A stretch of DNA of 64,000 nucleotides, taken from contig CAUYUJ010012814.1 of NCBI GenBank assembly GCA_963575745.1, positions 30,001 to 94,000 of the forward strand, given 5' to 3'. Source of the stretch: Prorocentrum cordatum (taxonomy: Eukaryota > Sar > Dinophyceae > Prorocentrales > Prorocentraceae). The notes under the pieces are model-generated. The model was given only the letters and a program-made list of their open reading frames with translations, made no database searches and had not been told where the DNA came from. The translations under genes and the position numbers were made by a program. Shown here one piece after another: positions 33,111 through 42,951 of the stretch. How positions within the stretch are numbered: the stretch's first letter is position 1; every line of letters begins with the position of its first letter.

Positions 33111-33510
33111 CAATAGACCAGACACCCGGGACCCCAGGAACCTCGCCGCCCACCGAAATCGGCCCGGAACCAGCAATTCGGAACCCGGGATTTCGGAATT
33201 GTGAGCCCAGGGAAGCCAGCCGCCCACCGCTCTCGGCCATGATTCTTCACAGAATTTTGGAACTTCCGCTAGAAACCCTTCAGTGGCAGGGAACAAAACC
33301 ACCCGCTTTCAACCCGAGAAGCTCATTCAATTGTTCTACAACGAATGACCGCGGCGCAAAAACGAAGGCAACATTTGAAAATTACCCGCTTCAAGTTGTA
33401 GAATCGCTGCATTTTTTCAGCGAGCGCGCGCGGCGCTAGGGCGGGGGCCACATTCTGAAAACGACCCGCCCTCAATCCGCAAAACCAGTGCACGAATTTC
33501 GACGAATGCG
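33111..33510. other. No confident gene
   Basis: Non-repeat sequence with two related segments containing CGCGCGGCGC (near 33,425 and 33,509). No exon supported. Confidence 0.4.
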
Positions 33511-34020
33511 CGCGGCGCGAAGGATCGGGCAAGCGTTGCCACTCTTTACGCGACCAATCGCATAGATGGTGAGGAGCTCTTGGGCGAGACGCCCGGCCCG
33601 GCCTGGCTTCGGGATGCGGCAGGGAGGAGTTGCTTATCAGGAAGAGCAGTGGAGGAGGGTCGAGATGAGAGGGAGGAGCAGGAGGAGGAGGAGGAGGAGG
33701 AGGAAGAGGATAAGCAGGACGCGAAGGCGCGCGGCGCGAAGGATCGGGCAAGCGTTGCCACTCTTTACGCGACCAATCGCACAGGTGGTGAGGAGCTTTT
33801 CGGCGAAGCGCCCGGCTCGCCCTGGCTTCGGGGTGCGGCAGGGAGGGGTTGCTTCTCAGGAAGAGCAGGAGCAGGAGGAGGAGGAGGAGCAGGAGGAGGA
33901 GGAGCAGGAGGAGGAGGAGGAAGAGGAGGAAGAGGAGGAGGAGCAGGTCGAGATGAGAGGGAGGAGCAGGAGGAGGAGGAGGAGGAGGAAGAGAATAAGC
34001 AGGACGCGCAGGAGGCAGTG
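33511..34020 (+). repeat. Tandem duplication, period about 219 bp
   Basis: CGCGGCGCGAAGGATCGGGC starts at 33,511 and again at 33,730. Each copy carries GTTGCCACTCTTTACGCGAC, a GAGGAGCT segment, and a GGA tract ending GATAAGCAGGACGCG or AATAAGCAGGACGCG. The second copy has an expanded GGA tract. Confidence 0.85.
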
Positions 34021-34985
34021 GTTGCAGCCAAGCAGAGGAAAAGTGTTGCGCGCGCGTCAGATGAAAGCTCGACTCAAGTTCCTCACTGGGTTCGTGGGTA
34101 GCCCGCGTTGTTTTACCGCGGATCGTGGCGGCCTGGACGATGCGGACCATTCGTAGCATCACGTGCCACAGGGCACCTGGAGGTCCTGTGGGTGTGACTC
34201 GGGGGCGCAAGCGCAGCACTTTCAGGCTGACGGGGGTCGTGCCCGAACTTTGAAAATATGGCTCCCACATCCACACAAACCGATCAGTTAGTTATGTGAT
34301 GGGAACGTCCGGCGGCAAGCCCTTGTGCTGATGACCCCCACCGCATCCTCCCCGCCATCCTTTCTACTCTCATGACCCCTCTCCTCTTCCCATCACCAGA
34401 CGGCGGAGACGACGACGATCCTTCCTCCGCGCGGGGTGAGGACGCGTTGCCTCCACCGCCGAGGGACCCGCTGGAGTCGTACACGGCCCTGCCTCGCCTG
34501 AGCAAGCTTTGAGCGTGCCGGCGTCGCGCAAAGAGCGCTTGGGGAGAGGTCGTCGTCGCTCTTCTTCGTCGTCGCAAGCGGGGAGGACCGGGGGGGGGCG
34601 TGGCGAGGGTGAGGATGAGGGCGAGGAGGGGATTGCGGGGGAGACGGAGGAGAGGGAGGAGGAGGAGGAGCAGGAGGAGGAGAAGGAGGAGGAGGAGGAG
34701 CAGGAGGAGGAGGAGGACCAGTGTAAACCCAAGAATCATCAACGATGTTGGAGTAAACCCTCCCTCCAAGCTCCCCCCTCATAGGCCCCTACAACGGTTC
34801 ATTTTTACTGAGGGAACTGCCTCGTTGGAAGACACACGTCTGAAGACCCTGACGCATGCCAAACATGTTTCTCTGGATTCCAACACCAAGGATCAATCTG
34901 GCTGTTAAGGAAGAATCTTCCCAGACAAGCCTTAGGTTTTTTGACTCCAAGCTTTATGACCCACATCCCCTCTCTCTGAATCTCT
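34021..34985. other. No confident gene; GGA tract at 34,625-34,720
   Basis: A short plus-strand frame at about 34,385-34,510 (ALPPPPRDPLESYTALPRL) looks protein-like but is isolated. The rest is repeat or unremarkable. Confidence 0.35.
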
Positions 34986-34989
34986 CTCG

Positions 34990-35027
34990 ATTTTCTGAGA
35001 GAGATAGAGGGATAGAGAGAGCGAGAA

Positions 35028-35064
<37 letters not shown>

Positions 35065-35226
35065 AAGAGAGAGCGAGAAAGAGAGAGAGAGAGAGAGAGC
35101 GAGAAAGAGAGGCGGCGGATGCCCAAATTGGCACCGCCGTTTCACCCTTAGGGCAGACAGCACCTGCCGCCAGTGTGAATTGGGTGACCGACCCGCAGCG
35201 AAAGCCCTCAGGCCGAAAGGGAGAAG

Positions 35227-35259
<33 letters not shown>

Positions 35260-35345
35260 AGAGAGAGAGAGAGAGAGAGAGAGGAAAAGAAAGAGAGAGA
35301 GAGGGAGAGAGAGAGAGAGAGAGAGCGAGAGAGCGAGAAAGACAG
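34990..35345 (+). repeat. (GA)n microsatellite in two blocks
   Basis: GAGAGA with AAAGAGCGAG interruptions at 34,995-35,110 and 35,220-35,342, separated by about 110 bp of unique sequence. Confidence 0.95.
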
Positions 35346-35393
35346 CCACGGATCCCCAAAACAAGCCAGGATCCCCAAATCAAAGCAATCAAA

Positions 35394-35412
35394 CGTAGCC
35401 ATTTTGGCTCAG
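35394..35412 (+). promoter_or_regulatory. Relict dinoflagellate spliced-leader sequence
   Basis: CGTAGCCATTTTGGCTCA followed by G matches 18 consecutive bases of the conserved dinoflagellate trans-spliced leader (CCGTAGCCATTTTGGCTCAAG), on the same strand as and 53 bp upstream of the ATG at 35,465. In dinoflagellates a genomic leader just before a coding sequence is known to result from reintegration of a processed, trans-spliced transcript. It can also act as the next trans-splice acceptor. The match is too long for chance in 64 kb. Confidence 0.85.
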
Positions 35413-35464
35413 CGTCATCGAGGCGCGCTGGCCCAGGCGGCGCGCCCAGCCCACGACGCGGCCG

Positions 35465-36271
35465 ATGGCGGCGAGCGATGATGGTAGAGGTTACCAGGGC
35501 GTGTGGGCCCCCGTGCGGGCGCCCGTGTCGACCGGCATGGAGCCAGGGCCAACGCCGGCGAAGCGCAGACCGCCGACTCCGACGCCAGCACCGACGCCAG
35601 CACAGAGGAGGCCGCCGCGGCCTCCACCACCAGCGCAGCCAGCGCGGGCGCAGCAGGCAGCCCTCAACGCCAGCGACAGCGACGACGATGACTGGGGCTC
35701 GTGGCGTGCACCGCCGGCGGAATCACCGCGCAGACCGCCGACTCCGCCAGCACCACCGCCAGCGCCGACGCCGCGTCCGCCGCCAGCACCGACGAAGCCG
35801 CCAGCACCGAAGCCACCAGCACGACGGGCGCCCCTGGAGCGGCCGCCAGCACCGAAGCCAGCGCCGAAGCCAGCACCAGAGGAGCCCTTGGCCCGTCAGG
35901 CCGCCAGATTCAGAGTCAAGTTGACGCCGAAGCCAGCACCGCCGCCAGCACCGACGCCAGCACAAGTTCCGCGGGCGCCGCCGGCTAAGCGCCTGAGGCC
36001 ACCACCAGCTCAGCCACCGCCGCAGCCGGCTGAGGACGAGCGCGGGCCTGAGACTGAGGAGGACGAGGGCCTGGAGGAGGAGGAACGCGCGAGGTGGCTC
36101 GAGGAAGCGCGGCAGAGGTGCGACGACGGCGGGATTGGCCGCCGCATGGCCACGGTGGTGGCCAAGAACAGGGCCAGGGCGGTGGAGGAGAAGAGGGCCA
36201 GGGCGGCGAAGAAGACCGCGCGCAAGGGCAAGAAGAACGCGAAGCAGGAGAACCGGGGGCCCAGCGTCTGA
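35465..36271 (+). CDS. Pro/Ala-rich protein behind a relict spliced leader
   Basis: ATG GCG GCG at 35,465 opens a single uninterrupted frame of 268 codons to the stop at 36,269-36,271. Residues 1-30 are mixed, about 30-190 are Pro/Ala-rich with repeated PAPTPA, PPAPKPA and TPAPTPAQ units and a short acidic SDSDDDDWGSW patch, and the last 75 residues are charged and probably helical (EEEERARWLEEARQRCDDG, then ARAVEEKRARAAKKTARKGKK). The basic tail could bind nucleic acid or localise to the nucleus; this is inference. The start was chosen because it is the first ATG after the relict leader. No introns are visible, which fits an origin by reverse transcription of a spliced mRNA. No family is recognised; the codon repeats are GC-rich and may inflate the frame, but the leader supports a real transcript. 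Confidence 0.65.
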   Translation: MAASDDGRGYQGVWAPVRAPVSTGMEPGPTPAKRRPPTPTPAPTPAQRRPPRPPPPAQPARAQQAALNASDSDDDDWGSWRAPPAESPRRPPTPPAPPPAPTPRPPPAPTKPPAPKPPARRAPLERPPAPKPAPKPAPEEPLARQAARFRVKLTPKPAPPPAPTPAQVPRAPPAKRLRPPPAQPPPQPAEDERGPETEEDEGLEEEERARWLEEARQRCDDGGIGRRMATVVAKNRARAVEEKRARAAKKTARKGKKNAKQENRGPSV

Positions 36272-36424
36272 GCGGAGGAGGAGCAGGAAGCCGCCTGGCA
36301 CGCGCGCCCACCAAAAAAGGCCAGGGAGCGGCGGCAAGGGGAGGAGGACAGGGGAGAGGGAGTGACAATGGGAGAGGGGGGATGGGGGAGGAGGAGTGTG
36401 GGGGGGAAGGATTCTTTTCATATT

Positions 36425-36510
36425 CATACCTATATATATATACACACGTATCTTATATTTACACATATATATATGTATATATATATACACACATGTATTG
36501 CATACATGTT
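36425..36510 (+). repeat. (TA)n/(CA)n microsatellite
   Basis: Short TATATA and ACACAC runs between the Pro-rich gene and a pyrimidine-rich stretch (36,605-36,805) that contains no gene. Confidence 0.85.
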
Positions 36511-36829
36511 ACAGCGTGCGTTTACAGCCGATCGCCAGCTAGCTGGCGCAGACCCATTGAGGACTCAAGTGATGCCATACAGGTGGCAGTCAATGTGCCA
36601 GCCTTTTTCTCCCTTGTCCCCTTGCTCCACCATCGGTCCCTCTCTCTCCCTCCCCTGACCCCGCTTTCCCTCCCTCCCTCCAACCACCCTCCTCCATATG
36701 ACCTTTGATCCCCCTCCCTCCTGTCACACTCCCTCGTCTCTCATCCCCCCCCTCCCTCATCCCCCCTTCCCCTCCCTCCCCCCACCCCCTCCCCCATCCC
36801 AGCGACATTTTCTCGCCCTGGAGCGGGAC

Positions 36830-37500
36830 CTCAACCGCGGCTCCAACCGCGGCTCCCTACCATCATTCCGATTGCGCCAGTCTGAAATCAATAAATCATG
36901 CGCTTCTACATTATCTGTATGTAAGAGCGCTTCGCGAAGAGATGCACAGGACGACGACTCAGGAGAGGAGGCCGGAGAATCAAGAACATCAATACATTCC
37001 TCTTCTGATTTGGGAGCCGGCGCTGTCTCAATTGGAGTCGGCACGTTGGAGTCAGCACGAGCAGCTTCTGGCACGCAATCATCCAATGCAGCAGCTCCTG
37101 ATACGCCATCATGTTCATCACTGGCCTCTTGGGGCCTTGTATGTGCAGCAGCAGCGCTGATGCTATGGTATGGTATGCTCTGCTCTGGTGATGGTATTGG
37201 TTCTGGTTCGAGGCTCGAATCCACAGCGATGATTTCGGCGGGACTGTCAACTGGCCCTGGTCTGCTCTGCTCTGGCGATGTCTTTGGTTCTGGCTCCGGG
37301 GTCGAATCCAGGTCCAGTTCAGTCTTGGCAGGACTGTCAAGCACGTCGATCGCACTTCCACCTCTCACAAGAGCAGCCAATAATTCAGGTCGGCCGCCAG
37401 CCGTCTCAAGCCCGCGCAGCGGCCTGCTGGGCGGCTCTGGGGATCCCACATCAGCGCGATCCCCCATCCGGTCAACTTGGCAAGTGGTTAGCTTGAGCAG
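36830..37500 (-). CDS. Exon, probable 3' part of the large minus-strand gene
   Basis: Open on the minus strand from an acceptor CCATTTCAG at 37,501-37,503 to a TTGAG|GTCCCG donor-like site at 36,829. The peptide is acidic and Pro/Ser-rich with an internal repeat, DSPAKTELDLDSTPEPEP and DSPAEIIAVDSSLEPEPIP, each followed by a SPEQS motif, and a third IDVLDSP near the end. It lies just downstream of the family A element at 37,529-38,287, in the same orientation as the exons further upstream, so it is probably one more exon of that gene. It could also be the start of a separate gene, since MGDRADVGS gives an ATG at about 37,474. Confidence 0.45.
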
Positions 37501-37528
37501 CTGAAATGGCAACAGATTGGCGCATGAT

Positions 37529-38287
37529 CCCACCAGCCCTCTGGGCGCACGTGGTTTAACGAGTTTTGTCATCTCTCTTTCCACAAGTGGAAGGGTTTAC
37601 CCCTCCCTCTACCCCCTCCCCTGGGCCCAGGAGGGGGGGGGCTGAGGCGCGAGAACCTCAAGATGGCCCAAGATGGCTCCAGAGAGGGGTTCCGAGACCC
37701 CAAGATGGCCTCCAAGATGGCGCACGACAGCTCAAAATGGCTCAAGCTAGCCTCCGATCATACCTCCAAGAGGCCCCAAGACAGCCCAAGACGGTTTCAA
37801 GAGCCGAGCCATCCAAGGACCACCCCAAGAGGCCAAAATGGCAAGGAAATCATTGTTTTTGGCGTTCTCGCCTTTTCGCTTCCGGCGGGCCTCGGAGGCT
37901 TCAAGATCGCCCCAAGATGGCCAGGGCCCCAAGAGCGGCCCAAGAAGGCCCCAAGAGGGCCCCGAGAGCGCCCAAGAGCGCCCCAAGAGGGCCCCAAGAC
38001 GGCCTTTTTGAGCCTCCGAGGGGGGGGGGGGGGGATTTGATTACCCCCATTTTTTGAGCCACGGGGCCCAAAACAACCCCAAGAGACCTGAGGTCTCTTG
38101 GGGGCCCACCAAAGAGCCCCAAGAGGGCCCCAAAAGAGCCCCAAGAGGGCCACAATATGGCCCCAAGAGGGCCACAAGACCCCAAGAGGACCCCAAGAGA
38201 GCCCCAAGATGGCCTCAAGAGACTTCCAAAACCTCTCACCGCAACACCTCAACTTGCCAGGGCATCGTTGTTGGATGGGCTGGTGGG
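37529..38287 (-). mobile_element. Intronic inverted-repeat element, family A copy 1 (759 bp)
   Basis: Plus-strand ends are CCCACCAGCCC (37,529-37,539) and GGGCTGGTGGG (38,277-38,287), perfect 11-bp inverse complements. Inside are the family signatures CTCTGGGCG, GTGGTTTAACGAGTTTTGTC, a C-rich stretch and a CCCAAGATGG array. Between exon-like segments at about 38,300-38,420 and 36,830-37,500. Confidence 0.75.
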
Positions 38288-38925
38288 GACACGCTGTCAA
38301 GAAATGCAAAATCTTGGGTCTGGTTCTGTTTTGGGCTCGGCTCCGCTTTGCACAGTAATTGGCTCGGCTCATAGCGCGAAGGTTGCCATTCGGCGGAGTT
38401 TGACAAGGGCCAGAAACAGCAGCGCTGACGCCCCAGTTGCAGCGGTCATAGCTTGCAGATTGGGAAAAGGGGCAGGGCGTTGCCAGCAACAAGATGTCAC
38501 ATGTTGACGCGAGCGCACCTAGCTTGTCTGCGCCACATCCCTCTCCCTCACCTCGTGCACCCCCCCTCACTCTCCAGCAAGTCGCCCCTGGTGAACAGGG
38601 GATGGGGGATGGAGGAGGAGAAGCAGGAGAAGGAGGGGAAGGCAGAGGGGCAGGTCCCAAGAGGCCCCAAGAAGCCGAAGTCCCAGGAAGCCCCAGCAGG
38701 AGAAGGAGCAGGAGGAGAAGGAGGAGGCGAAGGAGGAGGAGGAGGAGGAGGAGAATCAGGCGAAGAGGGAGGAGGAGGAGCAGGAGGCAGCAGCCAGCAG
38801 CAGGAGGCAGGAGGCAACGCTGCAGCCACGCCCGGCCAAGCAGCTGCAGCTGCAGCCGAGCTGCAGGGGCAGGACCGCTTCTTTTTTGCCGCCTCTCTCT
38901 CTCTCGCTCTCCCCAGCTAGTCTAT

Positions 38926-39410
38926 CCTGCAAGCCCTCTGGGCGTAGGCTAGAAAGTTGTTTCTTCCAACCCCCCTCTTCCCCTTCGGACGGGTTTACTC
39001 CCGCCTTCTGCCCCCGCCCCCTGGACTTGGACAAGGCTAAGGGTTTCGCGAAGGGCTGGAGTTTCCAAGATGGCCCACGACGGTTCCAAGAGGAGCTCAG
39101 AATCGGAGGTGGCCCCCAAGATAGTTCATGATTCGCGATCGCTCAAGATGGCCTCCAGGTTTTTCCAGGAGGCCTCAAGACCACCCCAAGACAGATCCAA
39201 GTGGTGAGAGAGCGGCCCGAGGAGGCCTTCTCCTCCTTCCTCATCGTCCTTCTTCTCCTCCTCCTCATCCTCTTTATGTCTCCCTCCTCCATGGTCCATC
39301 CGCCCATCCATCCATCCCCCCCTTCCTCCTCCCCCTTCTCCTTCTCCTCCTCCTCTGTCTTTGCTCCTGCGCTTTTCCTTGGGTGTCATTTCTGGAATGG
39401 GCTGGCAGGG
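38926..39410 (-). mobile_element. Intronic inverted-repeat element, family A copy 2 (diverged, 485 bp)
   Basis: Ends CCTGCAAGCCC and GGGCTGGCAGGG are degenerate but in the right places, with CTCTGGGCGTAGG after the first and CTACGCGAAGCGTC after the second. The core AAGATGGCC array is short (39,065-39,205) and a pyrimidine tract fills the rest. It lies between the exon ending at 39,464 and the exons below. Confidence 0.6.
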
Positions 39411-39463
39411 CCGCTACGCGAAGCGTCAAACATCTTACTGCCCCTGGCCCGGGCAGTGCTCAC

Positions 39464-40043
39464 CATCGTCCTTGCGAGTGTCTTGCCCAGCATTCGCTCT
39501 CTCATGCATCAGTCGTGCCTTCCTTCGCGCCTCTCTGGCATTCTTCATATCCAGGAACTGGCGGAACTTGATGCCAGCCACCCCATCAGCAGCATCAGGA
39601 ATGTACTTGTACTTCATCACATTAACGTTTGTGGACGAAAAAAACCAGGCCAGCATGCCAGAATCAATGGTCCCAGAAGACGAACTGGCTGCTGAGGGGG
39701 GCGCGCGCTGCAGACCATTCTGGGGAGCAGTTTCCAATTGCGCCATATCTATAAACATTGGGCTTGATGGCCACTTGATCGCCGGGCAACGATGCCCCAC
39801 CTCGTGCGTCCAGTCGTCGTGCAGAGGCACCTTTACTCTGCCCCCAGGGGAGAGGAGAGAGGCAGCCCGCCCCCCCTGAGGGAGGGGATGGGAGAGGCAA
39901 GCCTAAGGGCACAAAGGGAGTGAGGGGATGACGACGACCACGACGACGACGACGCCTCCCCGGGAGCACCTTCAGAAACTCATCATCTCCAGGGGCGCTG
40001 CTGCCGCCAGCTGCGGGGCTGCCCGCGGCGGAGTTCTGGCTCA
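39464..40043 (-). CDS. Two exons of the large minus-strand gene (or a separate gene start)
   Basis: Exon one runs from about 40,043 to 39,970 (MSQNSAAGSPAAGGSSAPGD then DEFLK) and ends at an AAG|GTGCTCCC donor. Exon two starts at 39,830 after GTAAAG and runs to 39,464, ending at a GAT G|GTGAGC donor. Both meet in phase 0: DEFLK then VPLHDDWTHEVGHRCPAIKW. The 139-bp intron holds a GTC triplet tract. Exon two contains MFIDMAQLETAP, a Ser-rich linker, VMKYKYIPDAADGVAGIKF and a basic helix (ARRKARLMHERANAG). From memory, the segment CPAIKWPSSPMFIDMAQLE corresponds to the C-terminal region of the family to which the gene at 41,660-50,807 belongs, so these are probably its next exons. Confidence 0.55.
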
Positions 40044-40049
40044 TGGCAG

Positions 40050-41655
40050 GCCCCGCGGCCCAGGGGATGGGCAGGGGGGAGGGGGGGGGGGGGGACAAGG
40101 AATACAGAAGAGGGGGAAGAGAAAAAGGAGGAGGAGAAGAAGGAGGAGGAGGAGTGGGGCGGTGAGATGGGGAGGGACATGCAGGACAATAAGATTGCGA
40201 TGAGAGAGGCAGAGGCAGAGGTGAGGGATAAGGGGGGGGTAAAGGTAGAGGGAGGAAGCAAAGGCGCAGAAGGAGGAGGGGGAGGAGACGGGCTAGAGGG
40301 AGGTGGCAGAGGTAGAGGGGGAGCGATGGGGGGTCTGTAACTTCGGCGCAGCAGCCAGGGGGCAGAGAGGCCAGGGGGAGGAGGTCATGAAAAGGACGAG
40401 GAGGACGAGGAGGCCACAGCTCAGGGGCACGCTCAGTGCACCAGCAGCTGGGGGGCACTCTCAGTGCGCACCAGGGCCACCTTGGGCCAACGCATCATCG
40501 CGAGGCCACCCTCTTCCCATCATCATCGTCATCATCGTCATCGCTGCCCTCATCATCGCCATCATCGTCATCGTCGTCATCGTCATCTTCGTCATCGGCA
40601 TGCCTTATCCTTGTCATCGTCATCGCTGCCCTCGTCTCAGCCTTATCCTTGACCTCCTCCCTGGCACTATCCCTCTCATCATCATCTTCTTCTTATTGCC
40701 CTTCCTCGTCATATCTTTTCTTTCTCAGCTTCCTCCTGTGCCCCCCCCCCATCCTCCTCCTGCCAATCCCACCCCCTCTCCCTCTGCTGCCCCATGCCCC
40801 AGCCATCTTGGCGAGCAGAGGCGAATGTCGCTTCAGCTTTTCGCTTGGGCCTTCTCACAAGACTCGCGCTCAGAAGATTGTCGATTCGAACGCGCTGCGC
40901 CAGGCGTGCCTCCCCTACCTCCCCCCCCTTATACAACTCCGTCCCTCCCTCATCCCTCCACTGCCAGGCGGCGATGGAAGAGGCGACGCCAGCAGGACTG
41001 GCGCAAAGGGGGAGTCTCAACCCCACTGCACAGATCCCCAGCATGCTGAATGTGTCGCCCTAGTGCGGGAGGGCAGGCAGGCAGGGAGGGGGCATTCGGC
41101 AGGCAGTGGAGAGGTTAGCAGGGAGGGTTGGCAGGCAAGGAGGGGGCAGCGGGCGCGAGGAGGTAGGAAGGCTCTTCAGCATAACACTGTGCACCGCAGG
41201 CTGCAGTGCCACGCTGCACCTCTGCAGCATAGCAGTCAGTCATCCTTATCATCCCTATCCCTATACAATTCCCCATCGTTTCCCCTTTATATAAACATAA
41301 CACAGCCAGTCAGCTGCGTCCCAAAAATCGCGAGCTCCAAAATCTAGCCAGCATGCTGGCTTTTGTGAGCAGAGCTGGACGTCGAGGCAAACAGCCTCCC
41401 AATCGAAAATGACTCACGCCGCGTTGCCAACAATGACGCAAACCTCCTCTTTCTTCAAGGTCACGCCCCCCTTGAGGTACACCGCAGGCTTCGCCGGTTG
41501 GAGCCCCTCTTAAGCTTTATTATTGAATCGCCCCCTTCACCACTAAGTTGGCCCACCCAGAAAGGACCCAGAGCCATCAACACCCCAAGGCCACAATCCC
41601 AAAGAAATACAACATCTAGTTTTTATTATGATTATGTCGATTTGCCAACGCCTAA
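40050..41655. other. Intronic or intergenic stretch, no confident exon
   Basis: Contains CAT/ATC-rich microsatellite-like sequence (40,515-40,700), purine tracts and a GGGAGGGCAGGCAGGC-like region (41,066-41,160). A minus-strand frame at about 40,795-40,900 (RIDNLLSASLVRRPKRKAEA) may be an exon but lacks clear borders. Confidence 0.4.
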
Positions 41656-41659
41656 TTAC

Positions 41660-42905
41660 CTTCTGAGTCCAGCGGCAGTGCCACAGCACCCTGATGTGGG
41701 GGCTCTCGGCCCACTTGGCGAACGGGGTCTTCAAGCAGATGCTGCCGTTGTTGAGCTTCTCGGGGGCCTCCCCCAGCACGAATGACACGCGGTGCGTCAG
41801 AGTCAGGGTGAATTTGCGGGGATCCTCTGGGTTGCGCACGATGTTGTGGTACGCGCACTTCGCCTCGGGCTTAGTTTTCCACTGGTTGGCCATCGCCTTG
41901 CCCAGTGTGGTCACGATGTTATTGAGGACGATCATATCTTCGTCGCTCTCCAACTTGAACTCCCAGCTGTTCAGCGGCGCATCGGCATCCTGCTTGATCA
42001 GCTTGAAACTGCCAGGGCCGAAACCGCCAATCCGGTCATTCGGCGTCAGGCTGAGCTCGGTGTCGAACCCATTCATGAGGCAGATCGTGTTGGCCGAGCG
42101 AATCTGGAGCTTAATGGTCGGTTCCTTGGTGCTGACATTCGCCTCGAACAACAAGGCCTGCTTGATCTCGGTGGCTGGAACGATAGTGGCGCTGTCAATC
42201 TGAGGATTGAAAAAACTCCGAAGGCCAGCGTGCCATTGCGACCAATGCAACAACACAGTGGCCACCAACATAACATGTACAGCTTGAACCGAAACCGAAC
42301 AGGAATGCCCGAACAAAACATAACATCGGCGGCAACAGCAACGCCCCCTGTCAGGAAAAGGTACACATTATTGAAAAGAGAACCTTCACCTTCTTCAGCG
42401 GGGACAACGCAAGCTCGGCACCTTTGCGGCGCTGGTTTCCAGGGGGCTGCGCACCAGAAGCAGCGCACTCCTGAACACTGTGTGTCTCGCAGAACTCATC
42501 GAGCCACGTCTTGAACCCAGCGGCTACGTCCTTCTTGGCCAACCAGGTGTCAACAAGGGGCTTCGGGATCATCAGTTTGTCCTGAGCTCGCGCCCCACCC
42601 CCTGCCAGGGGGAGTGGAGAGAGGAGAGAGGAGATACAACAAGGAGGGAGAGGAGGGATATTCAAGAGGAAAGAGGCGGAGGGAGAGGAAAGAGGAAAGA
42701 GGCAAAGAGAGAGGAAAGAGGCGGAGGGGGGGAGGAGGCGGAGGGAGGAGGAGGGATATTACAAGTACACTACTACTACCACCAGCAGCCCCCCGGAGGA
42801 GGGGGACACTGATACCATTGCAAAGCTACGACTACTATCACTACTACTACTACTACTACTACTACTACGACTACTACTGCGACTACTACTACGACTACTA
42901 CTACG

Positions 42906-42951
<46 letters not shown>

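Noticed and set aside
34856-35398. Plus-strand Arg/Glu-rich frame over the (GA)n blocks
   Set aside because: Produced by the microsatellite; its end overlaps the relict spliced leader and has no independent support.
37190-37240. GGTTCGAGGCTCGAATCC as a tRNA T-arm
   Set aside because: No acceptor stem, anticodon arm or D-arm could be fitted, and the segment lies inside a coding exon on the minus strand.
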